A stretch of 64,000 nt of DNA from Sedimentisphaerales bacterium (lineage in GTDB: Bacteria; Planctomycetota; Phycisphaerae; Sedimentisphaerales; Anaerobacaceae), in the NCBI GenBank assembly GCA_016932095.1, contig JAFGDN010000074.1:1-64000 (forward strand). The letters run 5' to 3'. Every line of letters starts with the position of its first letter. Positions within the stretch are counted from its first letter, which is position 1. A program made the translations under genes and the position numbers. This document shows positions 24,603 through 33,225 of this stretch, in pieces. Under the pieces are notes generated by a model that made no database searches, was not told the origin of the DNA, and saw only the letters and a list, made by a program, of their open reading frames with translations.

Positions 24603-25262
24603 ATGTGTAAAAAGTTAATTTTTATGTGTCTTGCAATTTCGGTGTGTCTGATTTCCACGGGCAATGCGGCAGACGTTGTCATAGGTAATTGGGAAGACAA
24701 CTCCGGCGACGGATGGGTTTGTTGGAGTCCGGGCCCGGAATCGATTGGCCCGATGCCCAAGACTATAAACGGCATCACGTATGCGCAGTCCGATATGACA
24801 TCCTCACTGGATGAATATTGTTTGGAAATATCGGGAATAACCGGATGGGGCCAGCAACTTGGCATTCAGTTGAACGAGACCCAAAGAGCCGGCTTCATGG
24901 AAAACTTCGTGTTTTCGATTGACTTTATTTCAGCGCCAAGCACGACCGGCGGCTGGAATGAGATTTACGCGCTTTCGATAAACGTTGATGGTTACGCTTG
25001 GACTGACATAGGCGATAAACCCGCGGCCCATTATGACTATTGGGATGGTTCCGGGATTCGGGTTACAACAGTGCAGTGGGACTATAGCGACTATAAGGGG
25101 ACGCCCAATCCCAGCTATGTGGAATTTATCTTTGCCCTCAACAGTGATAGCGCAGAGCCACACGCGATTTACCTTGACAATGCCCGGCTGACGATTCCCG
25201 AGCCGGCAACAATGACTCTGCTTGGTCTTGGCTGCCTGGCATTACTCCGCAGGAAAAGATAA
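24603..25262 (+). CDS. PEP-CTERM sorting-domain protein
   Basis: A 219-residue exported protein. It has a signal peptide (LIFMLCLAISVCLI-like hydrophobic core after MCKK), then a beta-sandwich body that resembles carbohydrate-binding folds (VIGNWEDNSGDGW ... AIYLDNARLTI), then a PEP-CTERM tail: IPEPATM, a hydrophobic helix and RRKR. Exosortase is expected to process the tail in the cell envelope. An AAGGAGG site about 11 bases upstream supports this ATG over a nearer ATG at 24594, which only opens a seven-codon frame. A strong terminator follows. Confidence 0.85.
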   Translation: MCKKLIFMCLAISVCLISTGNAADVVIGNWEDNSGDGWVCWSPGPESIGPMPKTINGITYAQSDMTSSLDEYCLEISGITGWGQQLGIQLNETQRAGFMENFVFSIDFISAPSTTGGWNEIYALSINVDGYAWTDIGDKPAAHYDYWDGSGIRVTTVQWDYSDYKGTPNPSYVEFIFALNSDSAEPHAIYLDNARLTIPEPATMTLLGLGCLALLRRKR

Positions 25263-25303
25263 TTAAACCGACAAGGCACCGAGTTATTAGTTTGCATCAA
25301 AAT

Positions 25304-25343
25304 GGGGCCTGTCTGGATTATTCAAGACAGGCCCCGGTTTTTT
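25304..25343 (+). terminator. Rho-independent terminator
   Basis: ggggcctgtct (25304-25314) and agacaggcccc (25325-25335) form an 11-bp stem with a 10-base loop, followed by a short gg and six Ts. It closes the PEP-CTERM gene. Confidence 0.9.
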
Positions 25344-25712
25344 ACGAAACTACGGAACCCTAATGACACTATATTGTCTTTTGGCAGAAAACGGCTCAAA
25401 AAACCAAAATATCACGCTTATTAATCGAAAAAACATTAAAAACCTCATAATATGAGTTCAATTGTGCAAATTCGGTCCGTTCGCAGGGAGATTCGGTTTA
25501 TGCACCTGTTTTTAGCCGGAAAACACGGTTTTTGGGAATTCATAGCCCATGCCGCCAGAAAAAAACTCTATCAACTGCAAAAAAACCTTGATTTTTCGGG
25601 ACGGGCCTGCTATACTATAAAGCGATAACGAGGGCTTGGTTGCGTAGCCAGGCAATATGTATGACTTTACGTCTAAATCTGGAACTTTATATTATTATGG
25701 AGGAAAATAACT
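25344..25712. other. Intergenic stretch with promoter and leader
   Basis: No coding sequence is seen. It contains the promoter at 25588-25616 and then a leader of about 90 bases with an imperfect cttggttgcgtagccag hairpin ahead of the large LamG gene. Confidence 0.5.
25588..25616 (+). promoter_or_regulatory. Sigma70-type promoter
   Basis: TTGATT (25588-25593), 17-base spacer and TATACT (25611-25616), about 97 bases before the GTG start of the large LamG gene. Confidence 0.65.
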
Positions 25713-28700
25713 GTGTGTAAAAAAACTATTATTTGCTGTTTTGTGTTAATATCGGCCTTTGCAACGTTGAGTACGCCAAGCTATGCCACAATCGATGTCA
25801 ATCACTCACCTATGACAGTGGGTTGGTCTGCATTGAACGGGAGTCCACCAAAAATCATAACCTGCACTGACCCAAACGAGCTGCCAAGTTATAACGAGGA
25901 CGGCGGCGGTTCAGGTAACCTAAGGATAGCCGAGAATTTTATCGGCGGCAGAGGCGTTAGTCAGACATTCACGGTGCCGGCAAGCGACATAGGATTCTCT
26001 GTGACCGATATCGTCATCCGCGTCGGCGGAGGCGGAAGCGACACAGTCGGCCCGTACACCCTGCACCTCTACGATATCAACGACCCCAATCTGGATTCGC
26101 TTCCGGGCAGCTATACCCCCGCTACTCAAAGTTCTTACCCCGGCGTTGATTTCCTTTCAGATACTACCGGCTTTTTAGGCGATGTCGCGCTGATGGAATT
26201 TGCCGACGGAGACAACGATGAGCTCGTCACATTCACGTTCTCAGACGATGACCTGGTGGACCTCGAACCCGGTCATATGTATGCCTTTGAGATTTGGGGG
26301 CCTGAAAACTGTGTGGACTATCCGTTTTTGTGGATACGTTACGGGGTAGATAATCCATACGATCCGAATGGCGATGGATATGAGTGCCCGGCGAGCAGGG
26401 ACAACGGAGAGGGACCCGGTCCATCGAACCCCGGCAACTACCGCTCTCAGCTCAGCGGTGAGTCCCACGACACCGTAATGGCCGTCTATGGCGTCCCCTA
26501 TGACGGGAATGCCTACCATCCAACGCCGCGGAACTACGAAAAGGAGATAAGTCTGAATCCTATTTTAAGCTGGAAACCGGGAAAGTGGGTTGATGACGTC
26601 GACGGCCACCAGGTGTGGTTCAGCACGAGTTTTAACAGGGTAGCCAGACGCCTTAGCGCCGCGAATCAGGGCAGGCGGACTGACCCCAACTATACCCCTC
26701 CCGGGCCGCTCGAACTCGATACCACCTACTACTGGAGAATTGACGAGTATAACGACACCCCAACTGTACCAGTGCCGTTTCACGCCGACGACGGTAACAG
26801 CTATTGGGGAGTTGATAGTGAAGCCGGCGTCGATAAACCTACAATCTACCGGTTCACTACCTTTACCCCCCAGGCCCATGACCCGGTGCCGGCGACAGGC
26901 ACTACAACGGCTGATTTCAGCATAAAGCTGCCCGAAATTACATGGACTGCCGGCGCCTTGACAGCGGATACAAATGGACACACGGTTTACTTCGGCACAG
27001 ATCTCGACGAGGTGAACAACGCTGACACAAATACCCCCACGGTTTACAGAGGCCGGCAGACGCCTGCTTCCTATAACCTTCTCGACCTGGCCGGGGATTA
27101 CACTTTAGAAGTTGGGACAACTTACTACTGGCGCGTCGATGAAGCAAACGACAGCACCGCTGGCAGCCCGTGGAAAGGGAATATATGGTCCTTCACAATG
27201 GCTCCCTATGTTACTGTCGATGCCTTCAGCTACAGTAGCCAGACGGATATGAACTCCGCATGGAAAGCACCAACAACGAACTACTGCTTCCCTGAGTGTA
27301 CTGCCAATCCAGGCGGCACAATCACTTTGGACGCCGGTAAGATGCGGTTCGCATTCGATAACAGGGGTACAGTAGCTTGTCCGTGGTCGGAAGCCAAGAT
27401 GGATTATAATGGGACAGGAATTGACTGGACCGCCGGCGGGATTGTTAACACGCAATCACTGTCTATCAGCGTCGATGGAAATATTTTCAGCAGCACCAAC
27501 CCCGACTATGACAACTTGTACGTGGCGATAGAGGACTCTGGCGGCAACATCGGGGTTGTCTATTGCGACGACACCATCATTCAGAAAAGACAGTTCGACA
27601 GCGGTAGAATGGGCAATCAATGGAACATCGCTCTTGCTGAACTTAGAGATAATGGAACTCCTGGCCCCGTTGACCTGACGGACATTAACGCCCTGTATAT
27701 AGGAACCGGCCCGAGATGTTCATGGGGACCTCCTCCTTATACATACGGCGGGACGGGCATTATCTACGTCGATAAAATCCGGCTGTATATGCCGAGATGT
27801 CTGACACAATACGGCGGATTCAATGACCCCAACGAATTCTCAGGCGATCTGGCCGGCGGTCCTTATAATCAAGCCGGCAACTGGACGCCTGGTGACTGCA
27901 CCGTGAACTTCTTCGACCTCGATTACATGTTCTACAACTCGACTTATGACACCAAATACTGGCTCGATTCGGACGTTAACCTGACCTATCCCGGAGCGGT
28001 CCAGCCGCTCAACGATTCCAGCCACTTGACGGTCTGGTACAAGTTCGATACCGAAACCGGCACCTCCGGCACAGTGACAGCGACCGATTCTTCAGGAAAC
28101 AACAGGCACGGCACAATCGGCAATCCAAATTCAAAACTGTGGGCCAGCGACGGCGCTAGCGGTCAATGCCTTAACTTAGAGGCGGGTCTGAGGACGTGGG
28201 TAGAGGTTCCAACCTCGGCGTATCATCCCGATACGAATGGCGTAACCTTCAGCTTCTGGACTGCGTATGATATGAACTACCAGCCGACCGGAGATTACGC
28301 GGCGACTTGGGCTTCAGTGTTCACGATGCACACAAAGACCCCGGCGGAAGCCAATGCGAACAACAGTAACGACGACAGCCAGTTGATTGAATCGCAGGTT
28401 CCGACGCCGTGGCCGCGCAATCATGATTGGGGTCCGCAGATTAGATACGTAGATATGAGATCAAGCAGCGGCGAGAACGTTGGTCGTCCCGGCCCACAGT
28501 GGGCAAGATTAAGCGATTACGGAAAACGCTGGAACCACTATGCATTCACGTATGACGACATCAACAACATCAAGGAGATTTATGAAAACGGCGTACGTAT
28601 CGGCTTTGTTGAAGGCGACGTCAATGTGCCTTTGCCAGTGTGGCCTGCGCCTGGTTCGTTCCGACTCGCTACCCGCAGCAACAGGTACTATAACCCGGGC

Positions 28701-28940
28701 ATCGGAGCTATGGGGCCGAACTGGGGCTTCTGGCTTGGCAAGCTGGATGAGTTCAGAGTTTATAACTATGCACTGACTGAACACGAGATACAGTGGCTTG
28801 CCAAGAACGGGGCAGCGTCTCGTATTGTGCCGTTATTGGATAGTGCCAACCTCAACAGGTCCGAATCGACACAGATAATCAACTTCAGAGATTATGCAAA
28901 ACTGATGCAGCATTGGTTGGACACGGAACTGTGGCCGTAG
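25713..28940 (+). CDS. Large exported LamG-domain protein with planctomycete C-terminal motif
   Basis: A 1075-residue exported protein. It has a signal peptide ending near SYATID (residue 26), an N-terminal beta domain with Asp/Gly-rich loops (to about 260), and two FnIII-like modules. Each of these contains a variant of the phrase DGHQVWFST / NGHTVYFGTD and ends TYYWR(I/V)DE. A further beta domain follows, then a LamG/concanavalin-like lectin domain from about 775 to 1030 (LTVWYKFDTETGTSG ... KLDEFRVYNYALTEHEI). The last 25 residues (IINFRDYAKLMQHWL) are the planctomycete terminal motif related to dockerin. The start is GTG with GGAGG upstream. Polysaccharide binding is likely, and no catalytic domain is seen. 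Confidence 0.85.
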   Translation: MCKKTIICCFVLISAFATLSTPSYATIDVNHSPMTVGWSALNGSPPKIITCTDPNELPSYNEDGGGSGNLRIAENFIGGRGVSQTFTVPASDIGFSVTDIVIRVGGGGSDTVGPYTLHLYDINDPNLDSLPGSYTPATQSSYPGVDFLSDTTGFLGDVALMEFADGDNDELVTFTFSDDDLVDLEPGHMYAFEIWGPENCVDYPFLWIRYGVDNPYDPNGDGYECPASRDNGEGPGPSNPGNYRSQLSGESHDTVMAVYGVPYDGNAYHPTPRNYEKEISLNPILSWKPGKWVDDVDGHQVWFSTSFNRVARRLSAANQGRRTDPNYTPPGPLELDTTYYWRIDEYNDTPTVPVPFHADDGNSYWGVDSEAGVDKPTIYRFTTFTPQAHDPVPATGTTTADFSIKLPEITWTAGALTADTNGHTVYFGTDLDEVNNADTNTPTVYRGRQTPASYNLLDLAGDYTLEVGTTYYWRVDEANDSTAGSPWKGNIWSFTMAPYVTVDAFSYSSQTDMNSAWKAPTTNYCFPECTANPGGTITLDAGKMRFAFDNRGTVACPWSEAKMDYNGTGIDWTAGGIVNTQSLSISVDGNIFSSTNPDYDNLYVAIEDSGGNIGVVYCDDTIIQKRQFDSGRMGNQWNIALAELRDNGTPGPVDLTDINALYIGTGPRCSWGPPPYTYGGTGIIYVDKIRLYMPRCLTQYGGFNDPNEFSGDLAGGPYNQAGNWTPGDCTVNFFDLDYMFYNSTYDTKYWLDSDVNLTYPGAVQPLNDSSHLTVWYKFDTETGTSGTVTATDSSGNNRHGTIGNPNSKLWASDGASGQCLNLEAGLRTWVEVPTSAYHPDTNGVTFSFWTAYDMNYQPTGDYAATWASVFTMHTKTPAEANANNSNDDSQLIESQVPTPWPRNHDWGPQIRYVDMRSSSGENVGRPGPQWARLSDYGKRWNHYAFTYDDINNIKEIYENGVRIGFVEGDVNVPLPVWPAPGSFRLATRSNRYYNPGIGAMGPNWGFWLGKLDEFRVYNYALTEHEIQWLAKNGAASRIVPLLDSANLNRSESTQIINFRDYAKLMQHWLDTELWP

Positions 28941-28964
28941 TATAAGATATTAAGTTAAATTTTC

Positions 28965-29005
28965 GGGGTCTGCGTGGCCGACGGGTCAAGCAGACCCCGT
29001 TTTTT
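28965..29005 (+). terminator. Rho-independent terminator
   Basis: ggggtctgc (28965-28973) pairs with gcagacccc (28990-28998), followed by g and six Ts. It separates the LamG gene from the riboswitch-led locus. Confidence 0.9.
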
Positions 29006-29090
29006 AAACGTAAAAATTTTTATTTTTTTGTTGCAATGCGAGAAGAATAAAGGTAAAAAGAAGGTGCTCTTTGAGAATATAATAAAACGA

Positions 29091-29325
29091 TTACAGGTCC
29101 CGGCTTATGTAGCCGGGATAATTTAAACGGGAACACGGTTAGAAGCCGTGACGGACCCGCCGCTGTAAGCGTCTGTTTCGCCCTGAACCAGAAACGGTTC
29201 GGGGTGGAAATCCGAAAGGCATTAGTTCCACTGTTCGGCGTCAGTTTTGTTATGGAAAGCAAAACGACGCGAAACGGGAAGGCGGCTTTTCGGTAAGGCG
29301 CAAGTCAGAAAACCTGCCTGTAGTC
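29091..29325 (+). promoter_or_regulatory. Cobalamin (B12) riboswitch
   Basis: Aptamer hallmarks appear in order: the P2-like stem tcccggc/gccggga, then gggaacacggttagaagccg, gacggacccgccgctgtaa (the conserved GCCxCTGT block), a variable arm with a large stem, and the 3' B12 box aaggcgcaagtcag followed by acctgcc. This is the adenosylcobalamin-type riboswitch consensus. A tataat at 29078-29083 just upstream may be the -10. It lies on the plus strand before the DUF4465 gene, with an intrinsic terminator (29458-29492) between aptamer and gene. Confidence 0.93.
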
Positions 29326-29370
29326 AGCTAATTGTGAATGGAGTTCTCGCGGAAAGGAACCCTTCAGATT

Positions 29371-29452
29371 TTCTATTTTCAATTTTATATTTTCTATTTA
29401 CGGGAATGAGCTGAGCGGATTTTTTCTCAAATAGAAAATAGAAAATAAAAAA
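29371..29452. repeat. A/T word repeat with inverted arms
   Basis: ttttctattttcaatttt-type text on the left and aaatagaaaatagaaaat on the right are complementary. The same words recur at 50525-50612. Here they sit between riboswitch and terminator and could form a competing stem. Confidence 0.6.
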
Positions 29453-29457
29453 TGATG

Positions 29458-29492
29458 AGCCGTCGTTCCTTCGCGGGGACGACGGCTTTTTT
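29458..29492 (+). terminator. Intrinsic terminator in the riboswitch leader
   Basis: agccgtcgt (29458-29466) pairs with acgacggc (29479-29486) and is followed by six Ts. It lies about 130 bases after the B12 box and 140 bases before the first gene, so it is the likely expression platform. Confidence 0.85.
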
Positions 29493-29598
29493 ATTTTACG
29501 CGGTTTGGAATATTACGCGTGAAAGGAGGCGTAAGGAAATTTAGACGGTTAACAAAACAAATCGGTAGGAAAAAACAGAGCAAGGAGGTGAAAAAACT

Positions 29599-29703
29599 AT
29601 GAGAAAGAACGCTTTGAGACAATGGAGAAGGGCAAATGGCTTCGGAGATGGTGATGAGAGCTTTGGCAGCAGTGTTTGTATTTTTACTCTGTGGAGTGGT
29701 TAA
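29599..29703 (+). CDS. 34-residue leader ORF overlapping the DUF4465 gene out of frame
   Basis: The best ribosome site in this leader (AAGGAGGTG, ending eight bases upstream) drives the ATG at 29599, which starts a 34-codon frame (MRKNALRQWRRANG...) ending at TAA 29701-29703 inside the next gene in another frame. It could be a translated leader peptide coupled to the downstream start. Alternatively, a one-base indel near 29630 has split the true N-terminus of the DUF4465 protein. Confidence 0.35.
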   Translation: MRKNALRQWRRANGFGDGDESFGSSVCIFTLWSG

Positions 29704-30421
29704 AGCCGAAGGAATAGCGGATTTTGAGGATTTGAGTTTGGAAACACAATCGTACTGGAACGGCTCGGACGGCTCAGGCGGATTCGCCAGCGGCAGGGCG
29801 TGGTTTTACAACCACTACAATACCACGTATGGCTCGTGGGCGGGATTTGCGTATTCGAACATAAGCGATTCCTCGGCGACGGGCTGGACGAGCCAGTACA
29901 ACGCGATAACAGGCGGCGGGCAGGGCGGCAGCACAAACTACGCGGTTGGATACGGATATGAAGATGAAATGCAGCCGCCGACGATGATCCTGGAGGAGCC
30001 GACGCTTGTAAGCGGGCTCTACGTGACCAATAACAACTACGCGTATTACTCGATGCGTGACGGGGATATGTTCGCCAAGAAATTCGGCGGCTCGACGGGC
30101 GGCGACCCGGACTGGTTCCTGCTGACAATGACGGGCAAAGATGAGCTGGGCGAGATTACAGGAAGCGTAGATTTTTACCTGGCGGATTTCCGTTTCGCAG
30201 ATAATCAAATGGATTACATCGTCAATGACTGGCGGTTCGCGGATTTAAGCCCGCTGGGGGTGGTCAAGAGCGTGGAGTTCTGCTTAAGCTCGAGTGATAT
30301 GGGAACCTGGGGTATGAACACACCCGGGTATTTTGTAATCGATATCGTTGTGCCTGAGCCGGCAACATTGGTATTTATGGGCTTCGGAGTGCTGGGTGTT
30401 TTAAGACGTTGTAAAAGATAA
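29636..30421 (+). CDS. DUF4465 PEP-CTERM protein under B12 riboswitch
   Basis: A 261-residue exported protein. A signal peptide (MRALAAVFVFLLCGVVKA) is followed by a beta-rich DUF4465 domain (FEDLSLETQSYWNGSDGSGGF ... WAGFAYSN ... VSGLYVTNNNYAYYSM ... VDFYLADFR). A PEP-CTERM tail follows: VPEPATL, a hydrophobic helix and RRCKR. DUF4465 genes elsewhere also occur under cobalamin riboswitches, suggesting a surface role in corrinoid handling. This is context-based, not shown. Possible starts are 29636 (GGAGAAGGG upstream), 29648 and 29654. It is the first gene of a nine-gene same-strand run. Confidence 0.85.
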   Translation: MASEMVMRALAAVFVFLLCGVVKAEGIADFEDLSLETQSYWNGSDGSGGFASGRAWFYNHYNTTYGSWAGFAYSNISDSSATGWTSQYNAITGGGQGGSTNYAVGYGYEDEMQPPTMILEEPTLVSGLYVTNNNYAYYSMRDGDMFAKKFGGSTGGDPDWFLLTMTGKDELGEITGSVDFYLADFRFADNQMDYIVNDWRFADLSPLGVVKSVEFCLSSSDMGTWGMNTPGYFVIDIVVPEPATLVFMGFGVLGVLRRCKR

Positions 30422-30468
30422 TCGATGAACGACGGCGTTCATTGATTGTCGTGAGGTTTCGGCGAGGG

Positions 30469-31566
30469 ATGATGAAAAGCATAAGGGCGGTGATATTGTT
30501 TATTGGAGTGCTGGGTTCAAGCCGGATAGTGGGAGCAGGGCCGTATAATGAGCCGGGGGTAAGCGGATACGTCGGTTCGGACGGCAAATACGCAAGTCCG
30601 GGAGAGCCGAACGCGGTAATAAACCCGATATTCCGCGGCTGGGCAACATCCGTTGCGAGCTACGAGCCGACGCCGCAATATATGCGGCCGTGGTGGGCGT
30701 ACCCTACGAAGGCATTAGGTCCGACGATGAGCGATACAGATGAAGTATATACGGTTAGCTTAGGCGACCTGTATCAGGAAGATATTGACGCCGGAGTGCC
30801 AACCGGACGTATAACTTTATCTTTCAGCGAAACAATACAAAATCAAAAAGGGTATGACTTTGTTGTTTTCGAAAATGGATTTCGTGTTTCGGAAAATGAG
30901 TGTTACGGTGAACTCGGTTATGTAGAGGTCTCGACCAACGACGTAGATTTTGCGCGATTCCCTGCAGTTGCTTTAATGACGCCCGCCCTTGACCCAAACA
31001 TGCAATGGTACTATTTCTTTAGCATCACTGACGTATATAATCTTGCCGGAAAACATCCGAATAACGGCAATGAGGAGTTGATAGGTGAGTTTACAGGAAC
31101 GCCTTTCGACCTTGACGATATTAAAAATGACCCGAACGTGCTAAGCGGCCTCGTTGACATCAACAACATTACGTATGTTCGCATAATCGACATACCGGGA
31201 AGCGGAGATTTTAACGACGAAGGGCAAAAACATATAGACCCCTGTACCTGGCCCGACTGGGATTACTATGACGCAAACCACCCGATATATGACGCCTGGC
31301 CAACATACGAATCGGGAGGGCTGGATTTGGAGGCCATAGGCGTGCTGCATCCGCAACAGTATCGCGGAGACATCAACTTAGACGGGATAGTCAACTACGA
31401 GGATTTTGTGATTTTTGCCAACGCCTGGCGAAGTCAGTTCGGACAGGCCGCCTGGTTTTCACGGTGCGACATAAACAGCCCCAAGGATATGGTGGTGGAT
31501 TTTCTGGATTTTGCGGTATTCGCGGAGGAGTGGCTGATGATAGAGCAATGGAGAATAAACCAGTGA
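30469..31566 (+). CDS. Exported surface protein with dockerin-like C-terminus
   Basis: A 365-residue exported protein. The signal peptide is followed by a beta domain with GYDFVVFENGFRV and LGYVEVSTNDVDFARFP. This pattern is seen in cell surface proteins of B12-regulated loci in Bacteroidetes and planctomycetes (recalled, not searched). The C-terminus has two dockerin-like calcium loops: GDINLDGIVNYEDFVIFANAW and CDINSPKDMVVDFLDFAVFAEEWL. The ATG at 30469 has GAGG upstream; an open TTG frame begins at 30442. It is 47 bases after the DUF4465 gene. Confidence 0.82.
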   Translation: MMKSIRAVILFIGVLGSSRIVGAGPYNEPGVSGYVGSDGKYASPGEPNAVINPIFRGWATSVASYEPTPQYMRPWWAYPTKALGPTMSDTDEVYTVSLGDLYQEDIDAGVPTGRITLSFSETIQNQKGYDFVVFENGFRVSENECYGELGYVEVSTNDVDFARFPAVALMTPALDPNMQWYYFFSITDVYNLAGKHPNNGNEELIGEFTGTPFDLDDIKNDPNVLSGLVDINNITYVRIIDIPGSGDFNDEGQKHIDPCTWPDWDYYDANHPIYDAWPTYESGGLDLEAIGVLHPQQYRGDINLDGIVNYEDFVIFANAWRSQFGQAAWFSRCDINSPKDMVVDFLDFAVFAEEWLMIEQWRINQ

Positions 31567-31613
31567 TTGAACGGTTGGTTTAGAAAACGCTTTATCATTA
31601 AGGAGAACTAAAA

Positions 31614-32468
31614 ATGAAGAAGGACACCAGCAACGGATTTAGCCTGGTGGAGGTGATGGTAGTCGTATCGACGGTGTCGATGGTGATGGCGGTAACGATG
31701 CCGGCGATGAATAAGGCAAGGGGGCACGCGAGGGCAATTGTGTGCCGGTCAAACCTGAGGCAGCTTGTGCTGGCCAATATAGGATATTCGAATGACAGCG
31801 GCGGATACTATGTTCCGGCAGCTCAGGACTACTGGCGGAACGCAGGTATTTTACAGGGTGGTTATCATCGTTGGCATGGCGTCAGGGATGGAAATGATGC
31901 GCCATTCGACCCGTTGAAAGGCCCTTTGGCTGAATATCTTGGAGACGGCCAGGTCAAGGAATGTCCAGAGCCGGTGATTTTCACAAAAGACCAATCCGGG
32001 ATAATCAACTTCGAAAAGGGCTGCGGGGGTTACGGGTACAATATGCAGTATCTTGGCAGCCGGCTCTGGCGAAACGGTCTTACAACATTGAGCATCTGGA
32101 GAAAAGCACATGCCGAAACAACAAACGTTGCAGAGGTCAAGATGCCTTTTGAGACGCTTATGTTCGCAGATACGGCATTCTATAAGGAATATCAGAATAA
32201 CTGGTATTTAGTCGAGTATTCGTTTGCACAGCCGCGTTATTGGGTTTTGAACGGAAATCCAGACGTTACCGGAAGGGCAATGGGCTTTCCAGTTCCGTCG
32301 ATACATTTCCGGCATTTGGGTAAAGCAAACGTCGGCTGGGCGGACGGGCATATTGAGCCAAAGCCGATGGCTAACCTCGAAGGCAAGCCGGGTTATAACG
32401 CCGCCTGCGCGAGCGTCAATATAGGGTGGTTCGAGCCGGTGGATAATTCGCTGTTCGATTTGAAATGA
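31614..32468 (+). CDS. Pseudopilin-like protein with prepilin leader and H-X9-DG motif
   Basis: A 284-residue protein with a short charged leader ending in Gly8, cut before FSLVEVMVVV. The mature Glu5 is present, then a hydrophobic helix: a classic type IV prepilin/pseudopilin N-terminus. A globular part follows, and near residue 243 HLGKANVGWADGH is the H-X9-DG processing-associated motif common in planctomycete paralogs of this family. An AAGGAG ribosome site is clear. Such proteins are numerous in planctomycetes and are probably exported by a type II-like system. Its place in a riboswitch-led run is unusual. Confidence 0.88.
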   Translation: MKKDTSNGFSLVEVMVVVSTVSMVMAVTMPAMNKARGHARAIVCRSNLRQLVLANIGYSNDSGGYYVPAAQDYWRNAGILQGGYHRWHGVRDGNDAPFDPLKGPLAEYLGDGQVKECPEPVIFTKDQSGIINFEKGCGGYGYNMQYLGSRLWRNGLTTLSIWRKAHAETTNVAEVKMPFETLMFADTAFYKEYQNNWYLVEYSFAQPRYWVLNGNPDVTGRAMGFPVPSIHFRHLGKANVGWADGHIEPKPMANLEGKPGYNAACASVNIGWFEPVDNSLFDLK

Positions 32469-32498
32469 GATGCCCATTGTGGTAAGCTGGCCGCGTTT

Positions 32499-33215
32499 AT
32501 GCGGCTGCAATTCATAGTTTGCAAGGTGATGCAGAGGGAGGCGTATTATTGCGCGGCCAGGTCGCCCAACGTCGTTGACGTTGTGGCGGTGAAGCAGGGG
32601 CTGCACAATGAGCCGGCGATTATGCGCGGGGAGGTCCAAAAGCATCTCGACGCTACAAGCGACGCCGACGGCAGGCAGTATGATGCGCAGCTCCTGGGCT
32701 ACGGGCTTTGCAGCAACGGAACCGTGGGCCTTCATTCGGAAATCCCGCTCGTTGTGCCGAGGGGGCACGACTGTGTAACGCTGCTGCTGGGGTCGAAGGA
32801 TAAATACAGGGATTATTTCGAGAGCCACAAGGGCGTTTACTGGTTTAGCCCCGGATGGATAGAGACGAATATGCAGCCGGGGAAGGAAAGATTCGAAAGG
32901 ACGCTGAATCAATACATACAGAAATACGGCAAGGACAACGCGGGATTTCTGATGGAAAGGGAGCAAAACTGGCTCAAAGAATACCGCTGGGCTACGTATA
33001 TCGACTGGGGATTTGCAAATTCGCTGACGGAAAAGGAATATACAAAACGTGCGGCTGAATACCTCGGCTGGACGTATGATTTAGTCAAGGGCGACTCGGG
33101 CTTAATGCAGCGGCTCGTCGATGGGAAATGGGACGTGAGAGAATTTTTAATAGTCAAACCAGGCCAAAAGATTATTGAAGACCTGACAAATGAGGGAATA
33201 ATAAAGGCAGAATAA
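32499..33215 (+). CDS. DUF1638 family protein
   Basis: A 238-residue soluble protein of the DUF1638 family. Recognisable segments are FIVCKVMQREAYYCAA near the N-terminus, DAQLLGYGLCSNGTVGL near residue 68 and VPRGHDCVTLLLGSK near 90, with conserved cysteines and histidine that could bind a metal. DUF1638 genes are often found near corrinoid proteins and methylamine methyltransferases, so its position downstream of a B12 riboswitch fits a corrinoid link. The biochemical function is unknown. The stop is only ten bases from the next gene. Confidence 0.88.
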   Translation: MRLQFIVCKVMQREAYYCAARSPNVVDVVAVKQGLHNEPAIMRGEVQKHLDATSDADGRQYDAQLLGYGLCSNGTVGLHSEIPLVVPRGHDCVTLLLGSKDKYRDYFESHKGVYWFSPGWIETNMQPGKERFERTLNQYIQKYGKDNAGFLMEREQNWLKEYRWATYIDWGFANSLTEKEYTKRAAEYLGWTYDLVKGDSGLMQRLVDGKWDVREFLIVKPGQKIIEDLTNEGIIKAE

Positions 33216-33225
33216 AGAATACGGA

